Assembly (NCBI GenBank): GCA_964035545.1
Contig: OZ037765.1
Coordinates: forward strand, 8,150,698-8,214,697
Reading direction: 5' to 3'
DNA length: 64,000 nt
From: Bugula neritina
Taxonomy: Eukaryota; Bryozoa; Gymnolaemata; Cheilostomatida; Bugulidae
Part shown: piece by piece, positions 61,101-64,000 of the stretch
Layout of the letters: every line of letters begins with the position of its first letter
Position numbering within the stretch: position 1 is the stretch's first letter
The notes under the pieces: model-generated
The model's database searches: none
Seen by the model: the letters and a program-made list of their open reading frames with translations, nothing else
What the model was told of the DNA's origin: nothing
Translations under genes and position numbers: made by a program

Positions 61101-64000
61101 ATATTATATACAAATAATAAAGTATTACTATAAAGAATGAATTCAGATAATAAATAAAATATTCCTAAATTTAGTTGCAGCTTTAAGTCATGGTCTTGAG
61201 GTAGACTGCAAAAATTTAAATCCCTAGGTTTTAAGTTCTTTTGGGTTTTCACTTAGTAACCTGAGGTGGAATTGTTGACTATTACAAATTTGGCTATATT
61301 TAATAACTGATTTTTAGAAAACGACTCCCAAAACAAACCAAACTCTAGAAATCCTAGCAGCTTAAAAGCAATAGTTTGACTTCAACTATAGAAAGAACTT
61401 TTCCATTGAAAGATTATTTAATGAGCAAATGGTTGGTAAACTTTTGCAGATTTCTAAATAAATTTCAATTAAACTAAGCAAATTACCAGATGTTTTTAAC
61501 ACCAAAACAATTAAAAACATAATAATTTTAGCTATTTGAAAATAAACTATCTATCATCTATACTACCTAACAGCAACCATGTGAACCTGGTGCAGAATAT
61601 AAAGTGTTTTCCAACCAAACCACATGAATTACCTGGTATAGAGCATAAATAGCGAATCCTCAGTGTCCATCCATTCACAATGGCATTCCTCACTAGCAGC
61701 TGGGACAACTTGATGCCACCATTGATCTCGACCTTCAACCCATTTCACCTGTCATAAAACCAGCAATGTCTTCATTCAAACAAGAAGTACCGTATAGATA
61801 GAAAAACAGTTCTGAAAAGACTCATTTTCAACACTGGTACTATAAAACATAACCTCTTCACTACATCAATAAAATCCGGCATCAAGAAAAAAATTGGATA
61901 ACTATTATTAGTCTAATTTGTATATGCTATCAAAAATGTGATCATTGGGGAATGAAAAAAAGGGTTAAAATTAAAACAGCAAGAACGCCATCTAAAAATA
62001 TTTGTTATTGAAAGTTACAGGGCTGTTCTATGAACTTTGGCATGTATGTCAATTCTGGTCATCTAGATCTAATGGTATAAAAGTTTCCAGCATTTCAGTA
62101 GATAAAAATATTTATTTCAAGAAAGCCAGCCGCTGCAAAAACATGGTGGTAAGTAGATGTTAAAGGGTTTTTGATGTGACACAGCAACCATTATGACTAA
62201 ATGACTTTTATGATATCATCAGGTTTGACCTACTAGCTGGGAACAATTTGTGTCAGCTAATCACTCTACCACTGCTGCCCGCTTGCATTTCTTTAATAAT
62301 ATTCCCAACAAAATGTTGAGGTACAGACTATCAAGTTGAAAATATTACTGTAAAATTCACTTAGTAAGCAGCTGTGTTACATTGAGTATTCTATTTAGTA
62401 ACTTCCCAAGATACTGCAACTAAAATCTCAGACTAAACCTAGGCATATATGAAACAAAGTTCCACACCTAATATTTTGCGCTTGTGAAGCTGGTTTTTAT
62501 TTTTATAATATATTCCAATAAATTTGTCGAAAATGGGGCACCTTCAACTTATGACAAGGTCTTTTAGCAACACCATCACATTGGTCTCCATCAGCATTAC
62601 CATTGGTTTCTACTATCTCATCAGATGGGCTCAGGTGTCTTACAACCAGACAGGTGCGAATCTGCAACCCTCTATAAAACATATAGATAAGATGTGCTAG
62701 TTCTAGTCAGTTAAGAACTCAGCCTGTTCATTGTACACATTGGTTAAACATAATTACCTTTTATTACACACTTCTAGGAAAAATGAGATTAAAATACTTC
62801 CTTTCAATATTCACTATAAGAAAGTTTTGGATGTTGATTAGCATAAAATTCTGGAATTCCAAAACATCCCTTCAGGCTTTCAAGTAAAACTAAGATTCCC
62901 AACTAATATACCGAGCAAGTCGAGGTAATACTTCTAGCAAGTCACTTGAGTCAGATAATATCAAATACTGGATATGGACCTAGCCTTGGCAACGAAACTC
63001 ATAGAAATTGTTGTAGATTAAAGCCAAAGTAAACAGACACACCGTAGCCAAACTACCTTCTTTATTGCTTTTGCACAGTATATTTACATCCTAAACACTC
63101 ACTTTTCACTGCACAAATCAATGGCTTTGTCACTGATAGATTTCAGATCTACAAGTTTAGTGCCTCTCCAAAAGCCATCTACAACATACAGTAGAAAAAC
63201 TACTAAAGGATGCTCACAATGTAGAAATATAATATATGATTAAACGTTTTGAGTTGACAACTTTTCATCAGATTGTTAATATTGTTACAGTAGTATACAT
63301 ATTTCAAAAAAAGTCTTTATATTATTAACACATTTCGTATTTCCTGTGAGACTTACCTGTAGTGATAAGAGCGGATACTTCACCATCTTGCATTCGCTCT
63401 GCTAGAGATTCAGCTGAAAACCCTGCAAACTTAACACCAGGCAAAGTAAATGAGCATGCATGCACTAGAAAAGACATGATAAAACATGACTGCTATTAGA
63501 ACTAGGTTACTAAAACAGATTTTCATAGTATTTCCACTAATTATTTTGAGTCTAAACTTAAAAGATTTTACCTACTATAACTTTTTTCTACAATACTAGT
63601 AGACTCAGCATAATATTATAACAAATTTATAAGTATATAAACAAGAACTGAACATATTGCATTGAAATTACAGAGTTAAACCTGCAATAATGTATTCAAT
63701 AAATCAGACTGCAACCTTACAGAAACTACTAACAATGCTTACCACTATTGAGTGAATAGCCCCTATTCTTGCACATGCAAGTAGAGCAATAGACAATTCA
63801 ACTATCATTGGCATGTAAATAGCAACACGGTCTCCTTTCTTGATTCCTACAGAAAGAAAACAATGTTATATCAAAGCACTTACATATTAAAGTCATTAGC
63901 CTGAATGTATAAATTATAAAATGCCTTTACATGCACAAATACAAAAGACTATTTACCATTGTTTTTAAGCACATTGGCTAATTGACAGACTTGTTTAAGC
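58115..64000 (-). CDS. ACSS2: Acetyl-CoA synthetase, cytosolic/nuclear type, 5' end off the window
   Basis: Converts acetate, ATP and CoA to acetyl-CoA through acetyl-AMP. Exons in transcript order: 64000-63957 (partial), 63743-63846, 63357-63429, 63103-63178, 62542-62671, 61633-61748, 60672-60864, 60286-60419, 59842-60112, 59497-59622, 59026-59208, 58505-58550 and 58115-58314, all joining in phase, giving about 564 residues of roughly 700. Motifs: [37 protein letters not shown], the phosphate loop [45 protein letters not shown] with the acetate-pocket Trp, [15 protein letters not shown], hinge [18 protein letters not shown], and [17 protein letters not shown] with the catalytic, acetylatable Lys. 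The variable segment before [11 protein letters not shown] sits where ACSS2, not ACSS1, has its insert. One donor (62541, GTGCCC) is weak but forced by phase. Confidence 0.96.
62215..62290 (-). repeat. tRNA-like fragment in an ACSS2 intron
   Basis: On the minus strand CAGCAGTGGTAGAGTGATTA resembles an A box, with AGGTCAAACC as a poor B box. Weak evidence for an old tRNA-derived SINE. Confidence 0.25.

Overview
This window is nuclear DNA from an invertebrate animal. It is AT-rich and every conserved gene but one is split into short exons by GT-AG introns. There are no prokaryotic signals. Seven conserved animal genes can be read by joining exons in phase. Augmin (HAUS1) together with 7-dehydrocholesterol reductase (DHCR7) argues against an insect or nematode, which lack the sterol pathway. 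I cannot place the species further, although a lophotrochozoan or another non-ecdysozoan invertebrate fits.

Layout, left to right. 1-980: degenerate hexamer and triplet simple repeats. 985-2735 (+): NDUFA5, first tiny exon missing. About 3594-25551 (-): a calcium-channel alpha2/delta subunit of about 30 exons, with signal peptide, VWA/MIDAS, Cache and C-terminal cysteine regions; its last exons are less certain. 26527-27743 (-): GTF2H5 (TFIIH p8) and intronless HAUS1, separated by only 35 bases. 27744-33000: intergenic, with simple repeats and a CpG-richer likely promoter. 33019-35128 (+): DHCR7. 35989-55162 (-): FAF2/UBXD8, whose sixth intron (about 10.75 kb) holds a transposon nest: a 2.1-kb foldback element and two tandem 3.2-3.3-kb TIR elements that share one TA. 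A 334-bp MITE sits in the next intron upstream. 55163-58114: repeat-rich intergenic DNA with a second TIR element and a tRNA-like SINE candidate. 58115-64000 (-): the 3' three-quarters of an ACSS2-type acetyl-CoA synthetase, running off the window.

The genes are unrelated housekeeping genes (complex I, channel trafficking, TFIIH, spindle, sterol synthesis, ERAD/lipid droplets, acetyl-CoA). No shared pathway is apparent. The most unusual gene arrangement is the GTF2H5-HAUS1 pair, which looks like a two-gene transcription unit. The most unusual mobile DNA is the tandem TIR pair, whose decayed protein carries a CXC-type cysteine cluster and a HEEADT...SQDTDV region.
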